NCBI GenBank assembly: GCA_900313015.1
Contig: OMPR01000002.1
Span: 553-64,552, forward strand
Direction: 5' to 3'
DNA length: 64,000 nt
DNA from: Rhodobacteraceae bacterium EL53
Lineage (GTDB): Bacteria; Pseudomonadota; Alphaproteobacteria; Rhodobacterales; Rhodobacteraceae
Shown here: positions 35,560-45,206 of the stretch, piece by piece
How positions within the stretch are numbered: the stretch's first letter is position 1
Layout of the letters: each line of letters begins with the position of its first letter
Position numbers and translations under genes: made by a program
The notes under the pieces: model-generated
The model's input: only the letters and a program-made list of their open reading frames with translations
Database searches by the model: none
What the model was told of the DNA's origin: nothing

Positions 35560-36623
35560 TAAAACCGGTCGCACATGTCGAGGCGATGGGCGCCTATGCT
35601 CTGGCTGATCTTGGTGGGGCAAACACCATCTCACTTGCCCAAAACGAAAGTGCCTTTGCAGCAAGCCCCGCAGCCGTTGCAGCAGGACAGGCGGCCATCG
35701 ATCAGATACCACTCTATCCTGATCCAGAATGGTCGCAATTGCGCACGGAAATCGCAAATATCCACAAGTTAGAGCCACAAATGATCCTGTGTGGTGCGGG
35801 CTCGATGGAGCTGATTGGCTGCCTGATCCGGGCCTATGCTGGCTTAGGTGATCACGTGTTGGGAACGGATTATGGCTATGCATTTGTGGCATCAGCCTCG
35901 GCGCAGGTTCAGGCAAAATATGTCAAAGCGCACGAAATCAATCTGACGGTTTCAGTTGACGATATTCTTGCCGCCGTGGATATCCAGACCCGGATCGTCT
36001 TTTTGTGCAATCCCGGCAACCCAACGGGCACCGTTATCCCGAACTCTGAAATTCTACGCCTTCGCCATGAGCTGCCCAAAGATGTTTTGTTGGTCGTGGA
36101 CCAAGCTTATGCTGAATTTTCTGATCTAACGCATGATCCAGCAGACACCTTTGCCTTAGTGGGTCGAGGCGACACAGTCGTCGTGCGCACATTCTCCAAG
36201 GCTTACGGTCTGGCCGGTACCCGAGTTGGGTGGGGTTACTTTCCACCAGATGTTGCGAACCAAGTGCGCAAGTTGCTCAACCCTAACAACATCTCAATCC
36301 CATCTCAGGCAATGGCCACTGCGGCTATGCGTGATCAAACACATATGCGAGACGTGGTCACAAAGACAGCGAAAATTCGGGATCAGTTTGCCTCTCAGTG
36401 CCGGGATCTTGGCCTGATTGTCCCTACAAGCCAAACCAACTTTGTACTCTTGCGGTTCGCCTCACCGGAGCAGGCGCAACAGGCAGATAAAGCCCTACGC
36501 GCCGACAATTTATTGATGCGCAGCATGAACGGTTACGCGTTGCCTGACTGTCTACGCGCCACAATCTGCGAATCAGACATCATGGATCGCGCCCTGACCG
36601 TTCTAAAAGGAATTCTGACATGA
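35556..36623 (+). CDS. PLP-dependent class I/II aminotransferase (HisC-like)
   Basis: 355 residues. Family features are SLAQNESAFAASPAA (the LxxNENP equivalent), LCNPGNPTGTVIP, VVDQAYAEFSD, and the PLP-Lys motif TFSKAYGLAGTRVGW. It resembles histidinol-phosphate-type aminotransferases, but lies in a catabolic operon with hyuA/hyuB rather than histidine genes. It is more likely to act on an amino acid released by, or feeding, that pathway. Four-base overlaps occur at both ends. Confidence 0.9.
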   Translation: MIKPVAHVEAMGAYALADLGGANTISLAQNESAFAASPAAVAAGQAAIDQIPLYPDPEWSQLRTEIANIHKLEPQMILCGAGSMELIGCLIRAYAGLGDHVLGTDYGYAFVASASAQVQAKYVKAHEINLTVSVDDILAAVDIQTRIVFLCNPGNPTGTVIPNSEILRLRHELPKDVLLVVDQAYAEFSDLTHDPADTFALVGRGDTVVVRTFSKAYGLAGTRVGWGYFPPDVANQVRKLLNPNNISIPSQAMATAAMRDQTHMRDVVTKTAKIRDQFASQCRDLGLIVPTSQTNFVLLRFASPEQAQQADKALRADNLLMRSMNGYALPDCLRATICESDIMDRALTVLKGILT

Positions 36624-37357
36624 CCGAAAACAGAACTGCGGCCAAGATTGGCGTTCTTGTCCCCTTCACAAATACCAATTTAGAGCCTGATTTCGAGCTG
36701 ATGCGCCCACCGAATACCACCATACATTTCCAGCGCATGGGTGGGTATGATGTGGATGAAATTCCCGGTTCTGACCAAATGGCAGGATTGGGTGCTTCGG
36801 ACATCAGTTATGATTTGCGGATGATTTCAGGCGTTCGACCAGATGTGGTCTTGTACGGCTGCACGTCAGCCACCTTGACACACGGTCCATCATTTGATTC
36901 CGACCTCTCAGACAAAATCAAAGCTGGGTCTGGGGCGGTTTCCCTAACGGCGGCCGGATCCCTTATCGCCGGTCTAAAAGCGCTTGGCGCCACCTGCATT
37001 GGTTTTTCATCCCCCTATCTGGGCGAAATCAATGAACAAGCAATGGCCTTTTTGAAATCAAACGGCATCGACACCGTTAACTGCACAGATGTGGGACGCG
37101 AATTGGGCAATTATGGGCAAGGCGAACTGACACCCGATGACGTGTTTGAACTGGCCTGCCAAGCGGATCATCCAGATGCTCAGGCGATCGTTCTCAGCTG
37201 TACCGATATGCGATCGGTAGAAGCAGTCGAGCGGGTCGAGGCAACACTTAACAAACCGGTTGTTACCTCTAACCAGGCAATGATGTTTTGCCTGATGCAG
37301 GCGCTGGATTTACCTCGCCATGATAGATTACCGGGAAAGCTGTTTGATCATTTATAA
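36620..37357 (+). CDS. Asp/Glu racemase superfamily enzyme (maleate isomerase-like)
   Basis: 245 residues with the two catalytic-Cys regions of the superfamily: DVVLYGCTSATLTHG and AIVLSCTDMRSVEAVE. The N-terminal KIGVLVPFTNTNLEPDFE resembles maleate cis-trans isomerase and arylmalonate decarboxylase relatives. In an operon with hydantoinase subunits it could also be a hydantoin or amino-acid racemase. The fold and two-Cys chemistry are secure; the substrate is not. It is last in the operon and followed by a stem-loop. Confidence 0.85.
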   Translation: MTENRTAAKIGVLVPFTNTNLEPDFELMRPPNTTIHFQRMGGYDVDEIPGSDQMAGLGASDISYDLRMISGVRPDVVLYGCTSATLTHGPSFDSDLSDKIKAGSGAVSLTAAGSLIAGLKALGATCIGFSSPYLGEINEQAMAFLKSNGIDTVNCTDVGRELGNYGQGELTPDDVFELACQADHPDAQAIVLSCTDMRSVEAVERVEATLNKPVVTSNQAMMFCLMQALDLPRHDRLPGKLFDHL

Positions 37358-37376
37358 AGCTTAAGCTTTGACTAGC

Positions 37377-37404
37377 GTGCCCACCCATTTTTGTGAGTAG
37401 GCAC
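37377..37404. terminator. Stem-loop between convergent operons
   Basis: GTGCCCAC and GTAGGCAC form an 8-bp stem with one mismatch around a 12-base loop containing TTTTT. It lies between the ends of the convergent hyu operon and the mttB-like gene. A perfect 14-bp palindrome, AAAGCTTAAGCTTT, overlaps the preceding stop (37356-37369). A bidirectional terminator is plausible, but there is no classic U-tract. Confidence 0.4.
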
Positions 37405-37413
37405 ATAGTATCC

Positions 37414-38952
37414 TTAGGGTTCACCTGCGCCGATCTCTTCTTTGCGCTTTGCAACATAGGCGTCCAACTCTTCGCGAATGGCGGGGTCCATCACCGGTTC
37501 TTCGTAATCGCGTAACGCCTGTTGCCAGATCTCGGTTGCGCGCTCCAACGCGTCTTTGGCGCCTGCGGCCTCCCAATTCTCATAGTTCTGCCAATCCGAC
37601 AGCATCGGGCGGTAAAACGCAGTTTCGTATCGGGCCATTGTATGGTCCGAGCCAAAGAAATGCCCACCGGTTGGCACAGAATTGATCGCATCAAAACCCA
37701 GCTCATCCTCGTCAAACTTCATCGGTTTAAGAAACTCGATCATGTTCTGGATGATTTCCACGTCCATGATGAACTTCTCGTAACTGGCGGTCAGCCCCCC
37801 TTCAAGCCAGCCCGCTGCGTGATAAACGATGTTTGCTCCGCCCAACACAGCGCCCCAAGTGGCCATCATCGTTTCATACGCCGCCTGCAGATCCACTGCG
37901 TTTGACGCATTAGCATTCGAGGTCCGATAGGGAATGCCATACCGGCGTGCCAGTTGTCCGCCGACGATATTGGCCTTGGCGTTTTCGGGCGTCCCAAATG
38001 CGGGTGCGCCAGAACGCATGTCTACGTTTGACGTGAAAGAACCGTACATCACCGGCGTGCCGGGCTGTACCAACTGGGTCAGAACAACTCCAAACAACGC
38101 CTCTGCATTTTGTTGCGCAAGTGCTGCTGGCAAAGTTACAGGCGTCATCGCGCCCATCAAGGTGAACGGTGTCACCGTCACCGGCTGGCCGTATTCAGCC
38201 ATCGCGATCAACCCATCGCCCATGGCATCGTCAAACAAACGCGGTGAGTTGACTGAGATTATTGTGATAACACCGGGGTCATCCCGCATCTCTTCAGGCT
38301 TTTGCCCACGCGTGATAGCCATCATGTTGATCCCGTCCAACGCCCGACCGCGCCCGATTGCCGTACAGTGGAACGACAGGTCAGAATAGGCAAGGTTGGC
38401 CAGATAAGTATCCAGATGGCGGTTGTTGGCCGGCATTTCGATCGGGGCCATCACCTGATTTCCGATCAGGTTCACCGCATTGAAATGGTGCGCCAGCTTG
38501 ATGAAATTACAGTAATCCGTGTAATTCCCCTGTCGTCGCCCGTTGATCCGGTCATGCACATTTGGCGGCCCTGCAACCAGGCCAAAATTCATATGCGTAC
38601 CGCCCAAGGTGATCCGCTTGGCAGGGTTGCGCGCCGTCAGCGTGAATTCGGCCGGAACCATTTTCAACGCCTCAGTGACAAGACTCTCGTCTATCCGGAT
38701 CGTTTTGGTATCACGATCCACAATCGCCCCGGCCCGTTCAAAGATATCCAGAACATTGTCGCCCATGACGCGAATGCCCGCCTCAGACAATATCCGCATC
38801 GACGTGGCATGCAGCTGATCCATCTGATCAGGGTTCAACAGTTGATACGCCGGATAGGTGTTGTGCACCTGTTGCCAAGGCAATTGGTCAATGCTGCCAC
38901 CTGTGCGGTCTGACTTTCCGCGGCGCCCGCCGCTGCGTCGATCTCGTGCCAT
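37414..38952 (-). CDS. MttB-family (non-pyrrolysine) methyltransferase
   Basis: 512 residues. It matches trimethylamine methyltransferase-family proteins: LHATSMRILSEAGIRVMGDN, AEFTLTARNPAKRI, FGLVAGPPNV, HCTAIGRGRALDGINMMAI, and YHAAGWLEGGLTASYEKFIM near the family's active-site region. No in-frame amber codon is present, so this is the non-pyrrolysine branch. That branch includes glycine betaine and proline betaine corrinoid methyltransferases. The corrinoid protein partner is not in the window. It follows the PrpD-like gene by 6 bp. Confidence 0.9.
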   Translation of the reverse strand: MARDRRSGGRRGKSDRTGGSIDQLPWQQVHNTYPAYQLLNPDQMDQLHATSMRILSEAGIRVMGDNVLDIFERAGAIVDRDTKTIRIDESLVTEALKMVPAEFTLTARNPAKRITLGGTHMNFGLVAGPPNVHDRINGRRQGNYTDYCNFIKLAHHFNAVNLIGNQVMAPIEMPANNRHLDTYLANLAYSDLSFHCTAIGRGRALDGINMMAITRGQKPEEMRDDPGVITIISVNSPRLFDDAMGDGLIAMAEYGQPVTVTPFTLMGAMTPVTLPAALAQQNAEALFGVVLTQLVQPGTPVMYGSFTSNVDMRSGAPAFGTPENAKANIVGGQLARRYGIPYRTSNANASNAVDLQAAYETMMATWGAVLGGANIVYHAAGWLEGGLTASYEKFIMDVEIIQNMIEFLKPMKFDEDELGFDAINSVPTGGHFFGSDHTMARYETAFYRPMLSDWQNYENWEAAGAKDALERATEIWQQALRDYEEPVMDPAIREELDAYVAKRKEEIGAGEP

Positions 38953-38958
38953 ATTGGG

Positions 38959-40311
38959 TTATGCCTCCGGGGCGTCAAAAAGATGTTGCGTCAGGTCCGA
39001 GAGCCGACTGTCAGGACGTGTAAGACCCAACGACGCATCCCGAATGGCTGCTGCGCGGGTAACCCCCAATGACGGGGTCGCAAATTCCATGAATTTCTCG
39101 ATAACCTCATCCCGGCTCATCGGGGCCTCTAGGCCGCCGCGGGCATGGGTATCACCTGACTCCAGCACCCGACCATCCGTGGTGGTGATCTCAACATCCG
39201 CCCAACGCCCCACCGGAAACCGCTTGCTGTGATGTTCGGCTTCTGTGACAGAAATACGTGTCATCACATCCGCGACAGTGGGGTCTTTTAACCCCGCGCC
39301 CGAGATATGTTCGACCCCGATCCGCCCATGCACAATCTGAATGGCCACGGCAAAAGGCAGCGAATACTGCGCCTTAGAGGTGTTATCTGGCAGGTCCTGA
39401 AACAGGCAAGCCGCCTCATGAAAGCTGTTTACCTGCACATGCTTTATATCCCCATGACTCAGGCCATGCTCTTTCATGATTGCGCGTGCACCATCAATCG
39501 CCGCATGCGCCCAACGACAGATCGGATAGGGCTTCACATACTGATGTTCCATTTGCCAGAACGTGCCAAGATCCTGCCAATGGCTCTGCGCCTCATCTGC
39601 CTCGATGGTGATCGCGGGCGCGCCAGTAAAGCCTTGTTCGGCCAACACAACAGACGACAGCCCGACCATCGCCCCCCAGCCTGACCCATCATGCAACATT
39701 GTGGGGTTTGCGATTTCCCGCATCATCTGGCTGCGCGGCCCATGATATTCAGCAATGCCAAGCGCTTGGCGCATCTGATCACGGGTCATTCCCCGCAACC
39801 GCGCCGCCATGGCAACCACACCTAATGCATTCCAAGCCCCTGACGTATGATAATCGCTGACGGTATCGTGCAACGCCAGACCAGCGCGACCTGCGATTTC
39901 ATACCCAATGGTCACAGCTGCCAGCGCCTCAGCGCCCGAGATATCCTCGGACACCTCAGCCAAAGCCGCCAAGGTCGGGATAACCACAACCCCGATATGC
40001 CCCTTGGTTGGATTGTAGCCATCATGACCGTCCAAATTATCCGTCTGTGTCGCCGCAGCATAGGCAGATCCCGCAACACTGACATTGCGTCCGTCAAACA
40101 TCATCCGGGCCGTAAAATTCGGATCTGACGAGCCGTATAGCAACGCGGCGGTATCACGTGCGATTACGCCCGCCTCCATCGGCCCAGCACCAATCGTGAT
40201 GCCTAATGTATCCAGCACCATCAGCGCTGCCGCCTCTCGCGTAGAGGCTGGTATTTGATCAGGCATTAAATCCAGCGCAAAATCAGCAATACTATCAAAG
40301 TTTGCGTTCAT
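38959..40311 (-). CDS. MmgE/PrpD family protein
   Basis: 450 residues from the ATG at 40311, which has GGAGGAG upstream; earlier in-frame ATGs lack this. Family features are LMVLDTLGITIGAG, the segment DNLDGHDGYNPTKGHIGVVV, NALGVVAMAARLRGM and AEYHGPRSQMMREIANP. Relatives include 2-methylcitrate dehydratase and cis-aconitate decarboxylase; many family members in catabolic clusters have unknown dehydratase or isomerase roles. It is first in a two-gene operon with the MttB-like gene. Confidence 0.9.
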   Translation of the reverse strand: MNANFDSIADFALDLMPDQIPASTREAAALMVLDTLGITIGAGPMEAGVIARDTAALLYGSSDPNFTARMMFDGRNVSVAGSAYAAATQTDNLDGHDGYNPTKGHIGVVVIPTLAALAEVSEDISGAEALAAVTIGYEIAGRAGLALHDTVSDYHTSGAWNALGVVAMAARLRGMTRDQMRQALGIAEYHGPRSQMMREIANPTMLHDGSGWGAMVGLSSVVLAEQGFTGAPAITIEADEAQSHWQDLGTFWQMEHQYVKPYPICRWAHAAIDGARAIMKEHGLSHGDIKHVQVNSFHEAACLFQDLPDNTSKAQYSLPFAVAIQIVHGRIGVEHISGAGLKDPTVADVMTRISVTEAEHHSKRFPVGRWADVEITTTDGRVLESGDTHARGGLEAPMSRDEVIEKFMEFATPSLGVTRAAAIRDASLGLTRPDSRLSDLTQHLFDAPEA

Positions 40312-40507
40312 GGGATCTCCTCCGGGCACGGTGAACCTGCTGCTTAAAAAGTTAGAGCTTTCCCACCAAACCCACACGCAAAGAAGATTGGCCCTATGCC
40401 CCGGATAATTTCGCACGTTAATATCGGCGCTTCGTCGTGATTTTGCGACATCTGACGGCGGGGACGGAACAGTCGCACTCCGCAGATATGCGCGATAGGG
40501 TGGCAGT

Positions 40508-41395
40508 ATGAAAAACCTGCCCCACCTGACCTTCTTGCGCTCGTTCGAAGCCGCCGCCCGTCACCTGAGCTTTACCAGCGCATCGGATGAACTGAACTGC
40601 ACCCAATCTGCCGTCAGTAATCACGTACGATCGCTTGAGGAATTTATCGGCCGCCCCTTGTTTGTGCGCTTGCCGCGGTCCCTATCACTGACCGAGGTAG
40701 GTGAGGCCTATTTGCCATCGGTCCGCCACGCGCTGCAGGAAATCGATATCGCGACATCCTCGATCCTGACACAAAACCGAAAACGCGAAGTGGTCGTATC
40801 TAGCCCTACTAGTTTGGCGGGACTCTGGCTTGCCAAAGTTTTGCGGGGATTTCACGCTGCACATCCCGGGGTGCAGGTGACCGTACACGGAACGGTCTGG
40901 AACGATGTCGAAGGGGATATTTCTGATGTCTCAATCACCATCAATCATCAGGACGAAATCCCCGATGGGACGACACCGTTGTGGCGCGAGAAACTGGCAA
41001 TCATCTGTGCGCCCGGATACCAAGTAAACGGTGCTGACCTGATTGACCCTGCGCAATTGGCGCAGGCCGATCTGCTCTGTATTCTGGGGCGGTTGGCCTA
41101 TTGGGAAAAAGTCGCGGCTTACTTTGATCTTCCACCCTTGGATTTGTCTGGTGGGTTTCAAACGGATGTATCCACACTCACCATTGAATTGGCGGTTCAG
41201 GGGCTTGGCTGCGCGGTTGTTCCACGCTCGCTCGTTAGACCGTATGTCGAGCGTGGGATGGTCGTGGAACCCTTTGAGACTGATATCGACAGCCCCTGGG
41301 TCTATTGTGTGCGGTTCAAAACCCGCTCGCCAACCCCATCAGTCAAAGTGTTCAAAACCTGGCTGATGGAGGCAGCGGCACAGACGCAGCCGTAG
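40508..41395 (+). CDS. LysR family regulator (GcvA-like)
   Basis: 295 residues. The N-terminal helix-turn-helix is LTFLRSFEAAARHLSFTSAS, then ELNCTQSAVSNHVRSLEEF, then SLTEVGEAYLPSV, as in GcvA/AmpR-type LysR proteins. The effector domain begins at ~90. It is divergent from the prpD-mttB operon and its 3' end is 2 bp from that of the oxidoreductase gene, so the prpD-mttB promoter is the likely target. The short 196-bp divergent gap would hold the operator; I see no clear T-N11-A dyad that stands out. Confidence 0.93.
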   Translation: MKNLPHLTFLRSFEAAARHLSFTSASDELNCTQSAVSNHVRSLEEFIGRPLFVRLPRSLSLTEVGEAYLPSVRHALQEIDIATSSILTQNRKREVVVSSPTSLAGLWLAKVLRGFHAAHPGVQVTVHGTVWNDVEGDISDVSITINHQDEIPDGTTPLWREKLAIICAPGYQVNGADLIDPAQLAQADLLCILGRLAYWEKVAAYFDLPPLDLSGGFQTDVSTLTIELAVQGLGCAVVPRSLVRPYVERGMVVEPFETDIDSPWVYCVRFKTRSPTPSVKVFKTWLMEAAAQTQP

Positions 41396-41397
41396 GC

Positions 41398-43815
41398 TCA
41401 CGCCCGCAGGCGTTGCCCCGCTGCATCAAACGGCGGCTCAGCCAACAGGGTCGCCTTGTGCGGCTTACCCAAGATGAAAACCTCAACCGTATCACCGGGC
41501 TTGGCAACCGCAGGGTTGGCAAAACCGATCGCCAGCGATTTCCCCACGGAATATCCATAAGCCCCTGAGGTCACGCGCCCAACTGGTGTGCCATCCGCTA
41601 GGAAGATCGGTTCACCGCCACTAGCATCTGCGTCGTTGTCTGCCTCAATGGCAAAGACCGACAGAACCTCGCGCGGTGTGTTGTCTTTCACCGCCAGATA
41701 GGCGTCTTTGTTCAGGAAATCTTTGTCCAGCTTGATCAGGCGCTCCAGAGCCACCTCTTGTGGCCAATACTCTGGGCTATATTCACGACCCCAAGAGCCA
41801 TAGCCTTTTTCGATCCGCAAAGATCCCAGCGCACGCCCGCCAACCGGTCCGCCATCAAAATCTTTGGCCGCCGCAATCAGCGCGGTGTACAGTCGCACCT
41901 GATCCTCTTCGGCACAGTGCAGCTCCCACCCCAGATCTCCGGTGAAGGAAACCCGGATCGCCAAACAGCTCACACCCGCCACCTCAATTGTCGCAGACCG
42001 CATAAACCTGAAGGCTTCATTGCTAAGATCCGCATTGGTCATCCGCTGCAGCATGTCGCGCGCTTTCGGTCCCGCCACGTTGAAGCCCGCGATACGATTG
42101 GTCGCCACTTCGAACGTGGTGTCTTCGGGCAATTCGATCATGTTAAAGAACCGCTGGTGATAGCGTTCCGCCATGCCCGACCCGACCATCATGTACTCAT
42201 CATCCGCAACCTTGGTGATGGTGAAATCCCCCGCGATACCACCACGCACCCCGATCAAAGGTGTCAGACAGGACCGCCCGATTTCTGACGGAACCCGGTT
42301 GGCGACCAGCTGATCCAGCCAGGTCTGCGCTCCGGGCCCTTTGATCACGTAATTGGCAAAGTTCGAGATATCGATGACGCCCACGTTTTCACGCAACATC
42401 TTGACCTCTTCGCCCACCGGCGCCCACCAGTTCTGGCGGGTAAAGCTGTTGGTATCGACGACACCAGGTTTGCCAGCAAACCACAGGGGATGTTCCCAAC
42501 CGCAGTTCATGCCAAATACACCACCCATTTCTCTCTGCATTTCGTACGCTGGGCGCACACGGGCCGGACGCCCAGCGCTACGTTCTTCGTTCGGGAAATG
42601 GATCGCAAAACGGTGGGTGTACTGATCCTCGACCCGTGCTTTCGTGAACTTCTTATCCGCCCAATCGCCAAAGCGCGCGAGATCCCAGGCGAACATATCG
42701 TACTGGGGCTCACCCTCGATCATCCATTGCGCCGCCAACAGGCCCAGACCACCGGATTGCGAGAAGCCAGGGATAATGCCGCCACACATGAAATAGTTCT
42801 TTAGTTCAGGCACTGGGCCCCAAAGGGCATTGGAATCTGGCGACCAGATCATCGGGCCATTGATCACACGTTTCACACCAGCGGTTGCCGCCGCTGGCAC
42901 ACGTTCAGTTGCGCGGATCACGTTTTCCATGATCCGGTCCAAATCATCAGGGAACAGCTCGTGCGCAAAATCCAGCGGGGTTCCGTTTTCTGCCCAGAAC
43001 CGCATGTCTTTCTCATAGGCCCCAATAAGCAGCCCGTTGCCTTCCTGACGGAAGTAGTATTCGCCATCCCGGTCCGCGATTGAAGGTAAACGGCGCCCCA
43101 TGTTGGCGACTTCGTCAATGCTCTCAGTCACAAAGTACTGGTGTTCGGTGGGCTGCAACGGGAATTCCAATCCCGCCAGCGCCGCAACTTCGCGCCCCCA
43201 GAGGCCAGAGGCGTTCACCACCCACTGCGTATGGATATCACCCTTTTCTGTCCGTACAATCCACGATCCATCCGGTAGCTGCTCAGTCCCGATCACAGGA
43301 CAGAACCGCTCAATCGTTGCGCCCATCTTACGCGCCCCAGCGGCATAAGCCATGGTCACACCCGAGGGATCGACATTGCCGCCATCGGGTTCATACATGA
43401 TGCAACGGATGTCATCGAATTGCGCCAGCGGGTGCAACTCCTTGGCCTGCTCACGGCTGACTTCGTGGAAATTCAAACCATAAAACCGGGCCTTTGCCTC
43501 TTGCAGGCGTAGCTGATGTTCCCGCTCTTCGGTCTGTGCTAGATAGAGCGAACCGGGTTGAAAGACGCCACAACCCTGACCGGTTTCTGTTTCCAGCTCT
43601 TTATACAGGTTCATCGTATAGTGCTGAATGCGGGTGATGTTGTTGTTGTCATGCAAGCCATGAATGTTGGCCGCAGCATGCCACGTGGACCCTGATGTCA
43701 ATTCATCCCGTTCCAACAAGACTGAATCTGTCCAGCCGAGTTTGGCCAGATGATAAAGGATGGAACAACCGGCAAGGCCGCCCCCGATAACAACGGCCTG
43801 AGCGTGGGTTTTCAT
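41398..43815 (-). CDS. FAD-dependent dimethylglycine/sarcosine dehydrogenase-like enzyme with GcvT domain
   Basis: 805 residues. The N-terminal dinucleotide motif is VVIGGGLAGCSILYHLAKLG. GSTWHAAANIHGLHDNNNI carries the His that covalently binds FAD in dimethylglycine and sarcosine dehydrogenases. A DAO/FAO middle domain is followed by GcvT and GcvT-C folate-binding domains (~430-800, VGRVTSGAYGYSVGKSLAIG). Such enzymes demethylate N-methylated glycines and pass formaldehyde to tetrahydrofolate. It fits the neighbouring methyltransferase and hydantoinase genes, suggesting breakdown of an N-methylated compound. Confidence 0.93.
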   Translation of the reverse strand: MKTHAQAVVIGGGLAGCSILYHLAKLGWTDSVLLERDELTSGSTWHAAANIHGLHDNNNITRIQHYTMNLYKELETETGQGCGVFQPGSLYLAQTEEREHQLRLQEAKARFYGLNFHEVSREQAKELHPLAQFDDIRCIMYEPDGGNVDPSGVTMAYAAGARKMGATIERFCPVIGTEQLPDGSWIVRTEKGDIHTQWVVNASGLWGREVAALAGLEFPLQPTEHQYFVTESIDEVANMGRRLPSIADRDGEYYFRQEGNGLLIGAYEKDMRFWAENGTPLDFAHELFPDDLDRIMENVIRATERVPAAATAGVKRVINGPMIWSPDSNALWGPVPELKNYFMCGGIIPGFSQSGGLGLLAAQWMIEGEPQYDMFAWDLARFGDWADKKFTKARVEDQYTHRFAIHFPNEERSAGRPARVRPAYEMQREMGGVFGMNCGWEHPLWFAGKPGVVDTNSFTRQNWWAPVGEEVKMLRENVGVIDISNFANYVIKGPGAQTWLDQLVANRVPSEIGRSCLTPLIGVRGGIAGDFTITKVADDEYMMVGSGMAERYHQRFFNMIELPEDTTFEVATNRIAGFNVAGPKARDMLQRMTNADLSNEAFRFMRSATIEVAGVSCLAIRVSFTGDLGWELHCAEEDQVRLYTALIAAAKDFDGGPVGGRALGSLRIEKGYGSWGREYSPEYWPQEVALERLIKLDKDFLNKDAYLAVKDNTPREVLSVFAIEADNDADASGGEPIFLADGTPVGRVTSGAYGYSVGKSLAIGFANPAVAKPGDTVEVFILGKPHKATLLAEPPFDAAGQRLRA

Positions 43816-43955
43816 GGCGTGGCTTCTCCCTGATGCACTAAGCGAGAAGCTAGCCCGGACTGTGGCCCAACACCCGACAAATAATCAGGGTGTGAGCCAC
43901 CGGATTTTTTGCTTAACTTCTCTGCAACCGACACTTTGCGTCGCAAACAGAGAGA

Positions 43956-45206
43956 TCAGGCAGAGATATCCTTCATCGCGGCCAAAAACTGTGCCACTTC
44001 ATGCGCGCTGTTGTAGTGGCACATAGAAACACGCACACAGCTATCCAACCCTAAGGGATCTAAGATGTTGCCGGAATAATGATCCGCTTTGCGCAGATGT
44101 GTCCGAATGCCATGCGCGTTAAGCGCCTTGACGACATCAACCGATGGCACACCCGAAACGGTCAGAGACACCAACCCCTCACGGGCTGGGTTATCCACCC
44201 CGCCCAGAATTTGCACGTTCTCCATATCTTTGAGACCTGCCAGATTTCCGGTTCCATGTATCATGGCATCAGTCAGCACCTTTTCCTGCGCATGGATCGC
44301 TTCGCCCGCAGCAATGAACTTTTCACGCCGGTCTGTCGTGTTGCTGACTTGTTCACCCAGCCATTCGAAATACGAAACCACATCAGACAAGGTGGCATAA
44401 GATCCAGTATCCCGCGTACCCATTTCCCAATTGTCCTCAGGGCCGTCGATCAATGAATTGTGCGGCAGCTTGGTCAAACGATCTGAAATCCAAGCAACAC
44501 CATAGCCGTGGCGCGAAAACACCTTGTAGGGCGACACAACGTAGCCATCGATATCATAAGCTGTTAGATCCATGCGCCCGTGCGCAGCATGCTGAATGCC
44601 GTCAACGATGATATAGCAATCCGGGGCAACCGCACGGGTCGCAGCAGACACTGCTGCCACATCGACGCCCATGCCTGTGACAGGGGACGTGTGTACGATC
44701 GTCGCAACCTTTGTGTCTGGTGTGACTTTGCTGGCATAGGCCTCGGCTGTAACAGTTCCCGTTGCATCGTCATGAGGGACCAGTACATGCGTCTGACCAG
44801 CGACCCCCGCCCAACGAGCGCAGGCGCTACGGGTTGCAGGGTGTTCAAGCGTACTGCCAAGCACCTGTCCCTGTCCGGCGCCAAGACAGGCATTCATGAT
44901 CAACCGGAACAACAACTCAGTCCCACTTTCACCAACAAAGAACTGCCCGGATGTCGCGTTCATAAAAACGCGCATGTCCTCTTTGGCTTTGTTGATCACC
45001 CGTACCAATTCGTGACTGCCAACATTGTCTCGACCTTGGTTATCAGGGATCGCCGCATATGTCTGAGACGTCTCGACAACAGATTTCAATGTCAAAGCCC
45101 CGCCCGCATTTTCAAAGAAAATCCGAGGGCCTTGCTGGGGGCAATGATCGATCTGGGCAAACCGGTTTCTTATTTCAGACAAAAGCTTAGGAGAGATGTT
45201 CGACAT
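43956..45206 (-). CDS. Class V aminotransferase (cysteine desulfurase-like fold)
   Basis: 416 residues. IFFENAGGALTLKSVVE at the start, STLEHPATRSACARWA (substrate loop), YIIVDGIQHAAHGRMDL and the PLP-Lys motif YVVSPYKVFSRHGYGVAW place it in the NifS/CsdA-like class V group. The Cys loop of true desulfurases is not evident. It lies 140 bp upstream of the GcvT-fused dehydrogenase on the same strand and is probably co-regulated, so a catabolic lyase or aminotransferase role is more likely than Fe-S assembly. Confidence 0.88.
   Translation of the reverse strand: MSNISPKLLSEIRNRFAQIDHCPQQGPRIFFENAGGALTLKSVVETSQTYAAIPDNQGRDNVGSHELVRVINKAKEDMRVFMNATSGQFFVGESGTELLFRLIMNACLGAGQGQVLGSTLEHPATRSACARWAGVAGQTHVLVPHDDATGTVTAEAYASKVTPDTKVATIVHTSPVTGMGVDVAAVSAATRAVAPDCYIIVDGIQHAAHGRMDLTAYDIDGYVVSPYKVFSRHGYGVAWISDRLTKLPHNSLIDGPEDNWEMGTRDTGSYATLSDVVSYFEWLGEQVSNTTDRREKFIAAGEAIHAQEKVLTDAMIHGTGNLAGLKDMENVQILGGVDNPAREGLVSLTVSGVPSVDVVKALNAHGIRTHLRKADHYSGNILDPLGLDSCVRVSMCHYNSAHEVAQFLAAMKDISA

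Noticed and set aside
37414-38952. Pyrrolysine-containing MttB
   Set aside because: The frame has no internal amber codon and no pyrrolysine genes are nearby.
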